Assembly (NCBI RefSeq): GCF_052857255.1
Contig: NC_135497.1
Location: forward strand, 348,456,799-348,520,798
Direction of reading: 5' to 3'
Length of the DNA: 64,000 bases
Source of the DNA: Amblyomma americanum
Taxonomy: Eukaryota > Arthropoda > Arachnida > Ixodida > Ixodidae
The notes under the pieces are model-generated. The model saw only the letters and a program-made list of their open reading frames with translations. It was not told the origin of the DNA and made no database searches. Each line of letters opens with the position of its first letter. The first letter of the stretch is position 1. The translations under genes and the position numbers were made by a program. Of this stretch, positions 54,420 through 64,000 are shown one piece after another.

Positions 54420-56703
54420 TGTTTATACTATCGCCATATTAATCAGATAGCAAAGGAAGACGTCTATTATCTTCCTAGAATTGCTGACGTCCCCGACTGC
54501 CCTGACGACCACGATGGCCTGTACCAATTGAAAGTAATGCCTTTCTTCATCTGCAATGCTCCTGCTACCTTCGAGTTCATGATGGACTCCCTCTTTCGTG
54601 GCTTCAAATTGACGACGTGCTTGAGCTACCTAGATGACATTGTCAATTTCTCCTCCAAGTTCGAAAGCAACAGGCACCGTCTTTTTTGCGATTCTTGCCG
54701 TTTCCGCTGCGCTGGTCTCCAACTGAACTCCAAAAAATTGCAGCTTCGGTCAGCGCCAAATCATGGTCCTCGGCCACTTGGTTGATGCTTCAGGTGTCAA
54801 GCCCGACCTTGATCAAAATCGTGGCGTTCGTGAGTTCCCCATGCCGTTCCTTAAGCGATCTGCGCAGTTTTCTCGTGCTCTGCTCGTGTTTCCGAAGGTT
54901 TATCCCGAACTTCGCCGACGCAGCCCGTCCTCTTACCACTCTCCTGAAGAAGGATGTGCCTTCAGCCAGGATCCTGGAGCCTTGTCTAGGTTCGCGCCTT
55001 CACAGCACTTGTTGCGGCCCTCTCTGGTCCACCTGTTCTGGCCCATTTCAACCCTTCTGCGCCAACACTACTTCGCACGGAAGCCAGCGGCAAGTATTGG
55101 CGCCATCCTTGCGCAGCGTCAGTACGAGCACTATTTTTTATCGCCTACGCCAGCCGCCTGCAATCTGCGTCAGAACGGAGCTTTTCCATTTCGGTGCGGG
55201 AGTTCCATGGACTTGTTTGGGCGTTAATGACATTCCACCGTTATTTACTTGCGAGGACCTTGTACGAAGTTCCGGACCACCATGCCTTGTGTTCGCTGTC
55301 CTCTCTTAAAGACCCTAAAGGATAACACAATCACTGTCGTCTACAAGTCCGACCAGCAGCACCAAGACGCTGACTGTTTGTCCCACCATCCGGTTGATCT
55401 TCCCTATTCCCACAACCGCGATACCACGAGTGCGCTTGGTACGTCTCGCACATTCTGCACATCAGAGACGAGCAGCGCCGTGATCAATCTGTGCGCCATA
55501 TAAACGACCGCCTCCGCACCGACCATTCCTATTGTTGCATCACGATACTCCGTACCAACGCAATATGTTTCAATATGACGCCGACCTCTTGCTCGTCGCC
55601 TCGACCCATCTCCGCTGTACTGTACTTGTCCATCATCGTGATGCTCCTACTCCAGGGCACCTCTGCGTTCCACGCACGCATGACTGCGTGCGAATGCGTT
55701 TCTTCTGGCCTGGCATTTACCGTTTTTTCCGTGGCTATGTGACTGTTTGCGATCAGTGCCAGCGTCGGAAAACGCCCGCGCTTCCACCTTGTCGTCATCT
55801 TCAGCCTATCAACATTCCGACTGACCCGTTGTTTTGTGTTGGTTTCGATCTGCTTGTGCGTTTTCCAACAGCAACTTCAGGGAACAAGTGGAATGCCGTT
55901 GAGACCGATTACACTACCTGGTACGCTATAACACGCGGCATCCCGATCAGCTCTGTCTCCGATCTAGCCGACTTCCTTGTCCATGACGTCGTTCTGCTTC
56001 ATGACGCTCCTCGTCTGCTGCTCACGAATCGAGGCCGCTGCTTTCTTTTTTAAGTGCTCCATGACCATCTGCACCATCGTTTACCCGTCGCTAGTTCAAG
56101 ACGGCCTACTATCCCGAAACAAACGGCCTTAAACGCACCCTTACGGACATGCTCTCTATGTATGTCTTAGGTCACCATCGTGACAAGGGGCGTCAGGTTG
56201 CATTACGTCATGTTCGTCTGCAATTCCTTACGCCACGATACCGCCGGTACTCCCCATTCTGCCTACTGTTTGGCCCCGACCCGTTCCTACTCTTTGACAG
56301 CTTACTGCATCAGGACCCTTATACAAGCAGTTACGCTTCTGACGCCATTGCCCGTGCGGACGCCACCCGCCAAATCTCTCGGGATTGTCTCGAGGCTTTC
56401 CAAACCAACCAAAACGTCGTTATGACCGTCATCACCGTGACGGCCACTGCTCTGGCTCCCTGCGCGCCGTGCGGAGCTGTATGAGAACTTACCGGCACGT
56501 TACGTGGGACCTTACCGCATCTTGAGGCAACTCATTAACGTGAGCTAACGAAATCGGACCCCTGAGCCAAAACTTTCCTCCTATGGCTTCATCGACTCTG
56601 GTCGTGCACGTCACCCGTCTTAAGGCCTACCATTCGAAACCCCACTTCAGGAAGCACCTGAACTATGCTTTCTTCCGCAGGGCGGCGGGGAGTAGTGCTA
56701 CGG
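54420..56703 (+). pseudogene. Second Ty3/gypsy pol remnant (different family)
   Basis: The RT in 54528-54785 has LKVMPFFICNAPATFEFMMD and CLSYLDDIVNFSSKFE (YLDD intact), and the connection block SDLRSFLVLCSCFRRFIPNF near 54855-54915. RNase H ends near 55345-55395 with VYKSDQQHQDADCLSHHPVD. Integrase in 55532-56053: a zinc-finger part (GHLCVP...FWPGIYRFFRGYVTVCDQCQRRK), then FDLLVRFPTATSGNKW and LLLTNRGRCFLF. The last holds the second catalytic position and reads TNRG instead of SDRG. Later integrase sequence is only recognisable in pieces to about 56520. A purine tract GGGCGGCGGGGAGTAG at 56688-56703 precedes a TG, fitting a PPT and the start of a 3' LTR. It is not the same family as 34788-40743. 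Confidence 0.75.
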
Positions 56704-57480
56704 TACTCAAATCGCGAGACGAAGAGGACATTGATCTGCCGCCGTGCTGTTGACGACAATGACGCTGCAGCTATTTGCTGGGGTGACCTGCTCCTTCTGT
56801 GCTCCCTGAATGTGGCCGATCGCGCCTGCTGTTGAGCTAACCACCGTAATGAAGTAATGTGCCATGAACTTTTTAAAAATATATATTCAAACTAAATGTT
56901 TTTATTTTTAAGAATTATTGTTCTGCGGCCTTGACGTGACGCAATAAAGAATTGCACGTTATTTTATTCTCGATAGCTGATCTCGCTAACCTAATCTTTT
57001 GCGAACAAGTATAAACACTGTTTTTAGATGACACGAACTTCTCTTTGAAGGAATAAAAATAAAATGGGCGAAGATTTTGTCTTGGTTTCAGGCGCCACGA
57101 ACATTTTCATCGAGTATTTTCTGCTGTGTGGCGATGATTTTAGTTAATAGAAATTTAAAACGCTTATCCCTTGAGAAACCTACATATTTTCTGGCGAGGT
57201 CTCTTTTATGAGGCTTTCATATTGATAGAATCTTGATGGTTAAATAACAGGAGTATTCAAGAAAGGAGATCAAAATGATGTGAAGGATAATAGCTTAGTC
57301 TGAACATTACCGGTGCTTTTTTAAAAGTCCAGAGAACTATTAATATATACTTTCTTGATTTGATTCCACAAATACAGCACATAGGACTGCTGTGAAATCT
57401 GGTTTAAATATAAAATGTATTAGGCCATGCAGTCTTGTTTTAGGAAATAAGAGTACAGAAAAAGTACTCTAATCTCTAAA
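56704..57480. other. Possible 3' LTR remnant, then no recognisable feature
   Basis: TGCTACGGTACTC after the purine tract could open a 3' LTR, but no second LTR copy is in the window for comparison and the end cannot be placed. The remainder is AT-rich without coding signal. Confidence 0.35.
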
Positions 57481-57503
57481 TATATTTACGAGTGCGAGTT
57501 GAC

Positions 57504-57625
57504 GGGCTAGTTGATATTGCATGGTGTAGGAACAGCGCTAAGAACAGGCCAGAAGTCAAACAGCGCCCGTCCCTGTGCTTCCATGTTTGACTTCTGTCCT
57601 GGTCTTAGCGCTGTTCCTACACCAT
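57504..57625. repeat. 42-bp-arm hairpin repeat with GGGCTAGTTG leader
   Basis: The left arm 57521-57562 and right arm 57584-57625 are inverted copies with only two mismatches in 42 bp, around a 21-bp loop. Arms start ATGGTGTAGGAACAGCGC. The leader GGGCTAGTTG at 57504 is shared with the hairpin at 27979-28099, although most arm sequence differs. Confidence 0.85.
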
Positions 57626-58261
57626 ACTCTAAACATATGCTTCTTCCAGACGGCATACTTTTGAAATAAAAGAAACAAGGGCTCTAAAAGTGAAAATAAC
57701 TTATTGCGTCGCTGGTTGGATGAATTTTGCCTATACGTAGCATGCATATGGAATTGACAAAAGTTCATTGCAATAACAATTTATACTTGGTAAAATTGAA
57801 GTATATATTATACATGGAGATTTCATGTTCATTTAAAAATTTCAGCTTCTGGACCTTCAGTAATATGTTTAAATGGGATCGCGGAAATTCCAGCGTAGTC
57901 ATCGTCACCGGTGCGTGCACGGAGAAGAAAGATTGATGGAGAGAGTTGTGATGTCACATGTAGCGCTGTGGAATGAAAGGTGATTACATCCTTAGAAAAC
58001 ATTTGATTAAGACGTCGCAACATGACTCAAAAACAATTAGGACATGTAAGCATATGATGTAATGAACTCCACAGAAAAAATAATCGAGTCCTTAGTCGGG
58101 AATCAAACAACTTAACCTTGCGTTGCCACTGTTTTTTTTTCTCTATTACCCTCTATCGGCAGAGCATTGCCACATTTAGTTTCCTATCCATAGGCCATAC
58201 ACGGTTTGTACGCCTTGAATAGAACGTGGATTTCTATGTCATGTGGTCTTTCACATGATAT

Positions 58262-58500
58262 TAAAACAGCCAACCCGACCGCGGCGGCCAAGTTTACAAT
58301 TGAGGCGAAACCCAAAGGCGCCTGTGTGCTGTGTAATGTCAGTACAGGTTAAATATCCCCAGGGGGTCGAAATTATTGTGGAGGCCTCCACTACGACTCC
58401 TCTTTCTGCCTTTCTTATCTCACTCTTTACTTTATACTTTCATTAAGGGACGGTTCAGATGTCCACCAAGATGCGAGACGGATACAGCATAATTGTTGTC
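58262..58500 (+). repeat. Ruka-like SINE, long-tail subfamily, truncated head
   Basis: AACCCGACCGCGGCGGCCAA, TGTGTGCTGTGTAATGTCAG, AAATTATTGTGGAGGCCTCC and GATGTCCACCAAGATGCGAG match 42150-42370 and the reverse complement of 25505-25760. Confidence 0.7.
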
Positions 58501-60040
58501 ATGTATGAGGAATTTGACTATTGTTCACGATGTCATATGTGGTATATGTTTACATAAAAGGCTCAGTTGTATCAGGGTGCTGATTCATTTCTGGCATTGT
58601 GTTGGAATTATTTAAACGACTTCCGTCCTTTCAACAGAAAGTTGGAATCTGGCCCTATAAATGTGGTCTTCTGTGTTGACTCTCCCTTCCTGCAGGGCAA
58701 TTTCATGGCCCCTGGAGATTAGGGACATTTCATAGCGCCTGGACACCATATGTTAATGTCGCCGGCCTAGGATGTGTGATATGCATGTGAGCCAGCATGT
58801 GCAATGCATACGCAGTTTCCTCAAGGGTAGTACATCCGGCTTCATAGATTGATTGTGAAGTCACTCTCCTTCCCAGCGAACATTATTTGTTTAACACCTC
58901 ATAGTCTGATTACATCCCACACCCTCTTTAATATATGTATGAGCGCTTTGTTTGCCACGGATCTCCCCGAAGAACACCCGGACCAAAAGAATGGACTAGG
59001 CGACAGGTGTACACACACAGACGCAGATTTAATTCCCCCTACGTGACACACACTAGAGCACAAAACTAACAAAACTGACACAAAACACAAAGACTATAAA
59101 TACACACTACCCGGGCACACTGCTACCAGCGTCTACTACTAGCGTTCTATTATTAGTGGTCGGCGTTCGTGCTCACGGCTCGTTCGGAGTGGCTGCGGCG
59201 TTGTATGAATTCAGTAGCCGGCGTCGAGGCGGCATTCGACGTGCTTGGGCTGGCGTCGCTGGCGGCGTCGCTCGCTGCGTCGTACAAGCTCCCGGTCCAA
59301 GCGCCCGTGGAGGTGATGCTAGTGTTTCTGGCGTTGGGGGCACCACCCGGATGGGTGGCAACAGCTCTGGAGACACCCCTGGCCGTTGCAGGTGGTAGCG
59401 TCTTCCATTGACTCCCCGGAACGGGCTCAGGAACGGCAGGAAGCCCATGATGCAAAGCCGTAGAACGCGAGCCCACCGGAGCAATAGCCGGCGTCGCTCT
59501 CTTCCAGCCGAAGTGTCCCTCACCCGCCGGTTCCTCCGCTTCTCTGTTCTTCCTCCCATTCCTCACTCTGCCTGGCCCTTTTAGAGCTTTGGCGTTAGTT
59601 ACTCCACGTAAGCCTTGTCGTCGTCGCCTTCTTCTTTTTCTCTTCTCCAGCAATCATCTCTTCTCCACCTCACCGAATGCTTCTTCACCAAGCATCTCTC
59701 TCCACATCACCGAATGCTTATTCTTCATAATCTTTATTCTTCTACCGTCTTCTTCACGTCGTCCACGTCGTCCTCTTCACAAGTCTTTCCTTCATAATTT
59801 TATTTTAGAGTCTTTCTTATACGTGACATTGGCCCCCTCTCTCAAGAGTTTTTCCATGAAAAACTGCTCACGTCATACTCATCTTCAAGGCATCCAGCAA
59901 ACCGACTATCTTCTGTGGCGATTCTGGACCCAGCACACAACATACCGCAGATATCCAGCACACACCAAAAGCAGACCGCTAACACTAGAAATTCACTAGA
60001 AACCCCCTACACTGGCTGGTTCCCTGTTTCCGCACTCAAA
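58501..60040. other. Unassigned; possible old LTR with TATA box
   Basis: No gene is recognised. The minus-strand frame 59653-59153 (166 codons) is rich in Arg at one end and has a simple DAASDAASDAS tract; I do not consider it a demonstrated gene. In plus orientation ACTATAAATACACAC (about 59092) looks like a TATA box, and TACGTGACA at 59819-59827 resembles the end of the LTR at 40330 read in coding sense. That makes a diverged plus-strand LTR possible, but without a partner this is speculative. Confidence 0.3.
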
Positions 60041-60490
60041 ACAAGTTTCAGTCATTAAAGCATAATGTTCCATCACTTATAAACAAATATCCGAAGGAGT
60101 TTTTTCCATCTCAGAAAGAATGTAAAAAATGGTTCTGTAACCTCGACTGAACTCTTACGTGTCACTTTGATTTAATGTGTCTTGCTTGGTTTTAAAGTGT
60201 ATAATTGTCCTTTGACCGTGTGCTTCCATATCATCTAATTATTTTTCTTTTTGTCTCAATGTTTGGTTCGTGCATATACACGCTTTTGAGACCTGTTTTA
60301 TAGTCCATATATTTTCAATGTTATCTTTGATGATTGCGGTTTTCTTTCTTTTGTTGATAATCTGGGTCGACTGCTTTCTTGTAAGGTGGCCCTTGGAACG
60401 TCGTCATGTTGCGTAGAGCAACTTTTAGTCCAGGGGATCATTCAGAGTTTGCGTTTGTACCGCTCCGGAAAATAAACGAATTGAATTGAA
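60040..60490 (+). mobile_element. LINE 3' end: ORF2 C-terminus, 3' UTR and (GAATT)n tail
   Basis: The frame ending at TGA near 60149 reads KHNVPSLINKYPKEFFPSQK then ECKKWFCNLD, a plausible CR1-type ORF2 C-terminus. About 340 bp of UTR ends GGAAAATAAACGAATTGAAT with tandem GAATT units (60468-60490). The rest of the element is absent. Confidence 0.6.
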
Positions 60491-60544
60491 TCAAAAATCC
60501 GTAGAAAACCTGCGCAAAACTTAGTGTGAAGAAAGCACATTTGA

Positions 60545-61052
60545 CTACATCGGCGACTTTTTGCAACATAGACAAGACCACATTGAAATTGCTGATATTA
60601 GTTCCAGCCAATCCATATTGTCACGAGGGGCACGCCGCAAGGAGCAGTTCCTTCCCCTCCGGTCTTTAACGTTGTTCACGTGCAATTAGTGGATCAACTT
60701 GAAGGGTTAGGGGGCCTTCTGAACGCAATGTTAGCAGCCGATACCAGAATTCGGACAAGCAGGGGTAATTTAGTAAAAATTTACGAGGTGCTAAAGAAGC
60801 ATCCGCCATTACTCAAAATTATGCGGAGTGCAGCTTTGTCTGCTCTTCAGAAAAATCAGAACTTCTTATAATAAAAAGAGAGGGGACGTTACACCAGTAC
60901 AAATCAAAGTACATGGTGCTCTTCTTCCCCAGTTGGAGGTGGGGCGAATTCTAGGATTACAACTCAGCAGTAAGGGAGGGTATGAAGCAGCGATTAAGGA
61001 CCGCACACATGCGAAAAAAATATTTCAAGTCATCTCTCGCAGAAGTGCTTAA
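60545..61052 (+). pseudogene. LINE RT fragment (motif C surroundings and thumb)
   Basis: VTRGARRKEQF near 60618 resembles a decayed VxRGTPQGxV motif B. Downstream, 60828-61052 gives VTPVQIKVHGALLPQLEVGR and ILGLQLSSKGG, fitting an RT thumb (xRxLGxxx). No YADD is visible. It is probably an RNase H-type LINE remnant. Confidence 0.5.
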
Positions 61053-61582
61053 TTACGAAAAGAAAAATAATGGAAAAAGATTCTCATCTCAATCTTAGTT
61101 TCACTGGTTTTTAATGAGTAAAATAGAGCATGTGGCTCCATACTTTCGATTGAGAAAGTGCGGTTTAAATAGCTCTGTTGTTTGACTGCACTGAGCGGTG
61201 ACACGGGAGAGACAAGAGAAGGATTAGACCTGACGCAGTTACCAACTGAAATTTTATTTGAAAAAAATAACACTATGCAAAATGAGAGCCATCACTGAGC
61301 ATCCCTGTCACTTTTTTTCAACAACTGCTCGAACTGTGTCCCAACAAATGCCATATCAGTCGTCGATAGCACTATTCAAGGCGTGCTGAGAGAAACTTCG
61401 CGTGTTCGAGCGATAAAAAAAGCTCCTAAGATCTCCCTGACGACCCTGCCTTTGTTCCTCACCAGTAAACAAGCTTTTCTCCAAATCTGGTTTTGTTTTT
61501 AAAGGTTCACAACTTTTGGAATGATCTGCAGGCACACAAGGCGCGCTGATGTTTCCGAAGTTTCATAATCGGTCCTGCAATC
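61053..61582. other. No recognisable gene
   Basis: AT-rich sequence without a supported feature. Confidence 0.4.
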
Positions 61583-61585
61583 TAA

Positions 61586-62382
61586 TACCCCTGTCACACG
61601 GACACTTTCGATCCTCATTGAACTCGATCTACATCCAGATATTTGAGCACGCTCGAAACATCCGATGCTACACGGGCATTTTCAATGCTCATTAAGAAGT
61701 TTCCCTCATGTGTGTTAGGTGGCGCCAAATGTTCCGCCGACAGTCATAACATGACGATGTCCGGCAACACTGTGCAGTCGGGGCTAGCGGCAGCCAAATC
61801 CGTAGCCAAATCGGTGCATCTGCGTATCTGCGTCACGTTTCTAAACTTGTGGCCCACCTCTGCTGCTGTGCGATAAAACCCGAGATTCTGCAACGCCTCA
61901 GCGATTTCTGCATATACTGTGGCGTTTCTGTTCTGGAGCCGCAAATCATTTATGCGGTCCTGCCAGCAGTCGATAAGAGCGGCTGTCTCGCGCTCGCGCC
62001 ACAGTTTCCGCGCCGACGAGCAGGAGGACGCCATCTTTGTTTACACTGACGGCGAAGCTTGCAGCGTGGTGTGGAGATTATTTTCAAATGTTTGCATTTA
62101 AGCAGACATAGTACGTGAAAATGTTCTGTCTTACATTTTAATCAATTACAACAACAATTGTGGTTTTGCTTTGTTAGCTTGTGTTTATTTTTATAGCTTC
62201 ATAAGAGCGAGAGTGCTTTCGATTGCGCTTGGAACCTCAAGCACTCTTGAGGAATCGGAATCGAGTCAAGAAGGATCGAGCTCGATTGCGCTTGGAAATG
62301 GCCGTGTGACAACCGTCGATCTGCATTGAGTTCGTTGAGCATTGATTCAATGAGGATCGAAAGTGCCCGTGTGACAGGGGTA
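61586..62382. mobile_element. Harbinger-type non-autonomous element, 797 bp
   Basis: The left end TACCCCTGTCACACGGACAC and the inverted right end TACCCCTGTCACACGGGCAC match for about 40 bp, continuing through TTTCGATCCTCATTGAA. TAA precedes the left end and CAA follows the right end, consistent with a decayed 3-bp TAA duplication. The TACC...ACACGG start resembles the Harbinger element at 25821. It has no transposase but keeps one Myb/SANT-like exon, so it looks like an internally deleted derivative. Confidence 0.82.
61744..62034 (-). pseudogene. Myb/SANT-like exon in Harbinger-type element
   Basis: The open frame of 96 codons starts at ATG 62034. Residues 10-60 form a Myb/SANT/MADF-like DNA-binding region: LWRERETAALIDCWQDRIND, then NATVYAEIAEALQNLGFYRT and AAEVGHKFRNVTQIRR. 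The spacing of W...W and the KFRN block fits the Myb-like partner proteins of Harbinger transposases. In the autonomous parent this would be the first exon. The downstream exons are deleted here, so it is listed as a partial gene, though the frame itself is uninterrupted. Whether it is expressed is unknown. Confidence 0.65.
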
Positions 62383-62859
62383 CAACATTCAGGCGACCAG
62401 TTTGACCTAGATAACTGGCGCCGTAAGACAAAGGAATGCAACAGATAACCTTCCTTTGGCAACGCACTAATAGTTCTTTATGCTATCGGCCACAAGAACG
62501 GCGACTGCCGTGCGTTTCAATTCACCGTCCAACGTATCAGACATATAACGAAGTAATGGGACTATCTTATAAAAGGTCTACTGAACGGCTCCTAGATAGG
62601 GGGTGCATAATACGTTAACCGAACTCGTAAAAGCTCGGTTAACGAGTAATAACGGTAGATTAAGGGGCTACAACGAGCCTTAGGGTGTTAGATAACTCGG
62701 GAATCGAACAACTCTAAAACACCGAAGCAGAGTCAAACTATTCCAAAAGAGTGGAGATCGTTGTTTTTTCTGATTGCTCCACTCTATAGATTCATGCATT
62801 CGGAGCATCACTAAGCAAGCAGGACTGCTACAGCCAAGGAAATGCATCGGAGATGCAAT
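62383..62859. other. No recognisable gene
   Basis: No supported frame. A short inverted pair, CGTTAACCGA (62613) and TCGGTTAACGAG (62635), lies near 62613-62646. Confidence 0.35.
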
Positions 62860-63650
62860 AACTAAGAAATGACCGTCTTTGTAGATACCGCGGGCCACAT
62901 TACAAAGCATTTCAGAGATCTCGGTAATTCACCAGGGACGCGTAGTCAATACATTATTTGTCACGCCAGGAGAAAGTGCAGAATTAAAAGAGGAAGCGAT
63001 TGCGCTGGCGGCCACACATCGTACATCAGAATACATCATCGAAGATTTGCAGTCTACAGAAAATATATTTGCGCCAGATTTGCACCGCTGGCCTGCACAA
63101 TCCTGCAATAATGCAGAGCTTGCGAATCCAACACACAGCTGATTTTGATAACAGGCAACCATGGAGTAGAGGAAAACGAGCTTGCACATGCCGATGCATT
63201 TCTCCGCGACATCCCTCCCCCTCCCTTCCTGTCCAGGTGACTTATTTCAGCCTTTGATAAGCTATGCCAAAATACCACAACACCACCGTCTGACGAGAGA
63301 AACCTAAAATAGCCAATGAATGTCATCTCGGACAACAGCAAAATATGTCATTCAACAATCCAGCTAAACTTCCACAATATAGTTTAAGAAGCTTTCAACT
63401 CATAGTGCAAATCATGTGGCGGATACGCAGACCTATACCATATGGTGTTAGCCTGTTTGGCTAATAATTCTGTAGATTCAAAGAGCTCAGCCAACGTAAG
63501 AAGGATGGGAGCTAGCCCTCCTGTATCGCTCGGACCTCGAGGACGAACAAGAACACGGAAGACCGCCTTTGGCAAGGACATTCTGCACTGAGGATCCAAC
63601 CACCTTCCCATAATTCCGGCTCCGCTTTTTTTCTAATTAAACGTTTTCAT
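62860..63650 (+). pseudogene. RNase H and C-terminal remnant of an I-like LINE
   Basis: MTVFVDTAGHITKH at 62869 resembles an RNase H start. Near 62960 a second frame gives LFVTPGESAELKEEAIALAA, and near 63138 ILITGNHGVEENELAHADAF aligns with the WxPxHxGxxxNExAD segment. The following region to about 63620 is the expected C-terminal area. A TTTTTTCTAATTAAACG stretch near 63630 may be the end. Strongly decayed. Confidence 0.6.
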
Positions 63651-63805
63651 CATCAACGTCGAGCGATGTTCATTAGAACACATCTGCATGTGTACGAGTG
63701 TCAACAAAAGACTGCAGCGCCTACATTTCAAAGACAAAGCAAACTATGATTTCACGCACTCTACGAAATCGTGGCACATGAAAATGGAAGCTTGAGCCGT
63801 CCTCA

Positions 63806-64000
63806 AAAGTTATTTATTTATTTATACATTATTTATTTTTATTTATTTATTTATTTATTTATTTATTAGTACCTCAAAGGCCCAATTGAGGGGTGTTACA
63901 TGTGGGGATGGAATTTCAGCACTACATTTCTTCTATGGACGTTCTGAATGACGATGAGTCGATCTGATCAACGATGGCGTTTGGCAGGTCATTCCAGTCC
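63806..64000 (-). mobile_element. CR1-like LINE 3' end with (AAAT)n tail, runs off the window
   Basis: On the minus strand the sequence entering from 64000 reads DWNDLPNAIVDQIDSSSFRT then SIEEM and a stop near 63923, the WNxLPxxIV block of CR1-type ORF2 C-termini. About 55 bp of UTR and a long tandem AAAT tail (63808-63868, TTTA in plus-strand text) follow. The rest lies beyond the window. Confidence 0.72.

Noticed and set aside
57521..57625. Hammerhead ribozyme in the hairpin repeat
   Set aside because: The conserved CTGATGA and GAAA core sequences are absent.
59153..59653. 166-codon minus-strand open frame
   Set aside because: Low-complexity composition with a DAASDAASDAS tract and Arg runs in GC-rich DNA; no recognisable domain and long frames also occur on the other strand.

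Overview
The window looks like intergenic chromosome from an animal with a large, repeat-rich genome, most likely a hard tick (metastriate Ixodida). The main clue is at least nine copies or pieces of a tRNA-derived SINE closely resembling the tick SINE Ruka. It sits among I-like and CR1-like LINEs, a Penelope-like element, PIF/Harbinger DNA transposons and Ty3/gypsy elements of kinds expected in tick genomes. I see no host protein-coding gene, rRNA, functional tRNA or CRISPR array. Almost every long reading frame is part of a decayed transposable element. Species assignment is inference.

Layout. 1-4.95 kb: two head-to-tail copies of one RNase H-bearing LINE (+). 5.6-6.2 kb: two SINEs. 7.1-9.1 kb: a Penelope-like element (-) with RT and GIY-YIG endonuclease remnants. 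9.27-18.19 kb: a four-layer nest. A Ruka-like SINE is split by an 8.8 kb insertion with an exact 11-bp target duplication. That insertion is a CR1-like LINE with ORF1, ORF2 and repeated 5' UTR units. The LINE is itself split by a second, much better preserved CR1-like LINE (7-bp duplication) and by a 1138-bp solo LTR (TG...CA, 5-bp duplication GTGTT). 18.2-19.7 kb (-) and 20.5-24.6 kb (+): two decayed RNase H LINEs.

25.82-33.15 kb: a 7.3 kb PIF/Harbinger transposon with intact ends and TAA target duplication. It carries a DDE transposase pseudogene (-) and a convergent multi-exon Myb/SANT-like gene (+), plus subterminal palindromes that resemble paired Myb sites. 34.79-40.74 kb: a complete but decayed Ty3/gypsy retrotransposon (-) with LTRs, candidate PBS, PPT, gag and pol. 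41.0-45.3 kb: LINE 3' ends, SINEs and a 5'-truncated RNase H LINE with an odd inverted duplication at its 5' junction. 46.0-51.4 kb: a nearly full-length I-like LINE (+) with zinc-knuckle ORF1 and EN-RT-RNase H ORF2. 52.1-54.3 kb: two minus-strand LINE 3' portions in tandem. 54.4-56.7 kb: a second, different gypsy pol remnant (+). 57.5-64 kb: a 42-bp-arm hairpin, a SINE, LINE 3' fragments, a 797-bp Harbinger-type element keeping one Myb-like exon, and at the right edge the 3' end of a CR1-like LINE (-).

The elements form insertion layers that can be ordered in time. LINE machinery (EN, RT, RNase H) would have mobilised LINEs and probably the SINEs. The Harbinger transposase with its Myb-like partner would have moved the two TIR elements. 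Only the nested CR1-like ORF2 (two in-frame stops in about 957 codons) is close to intact.
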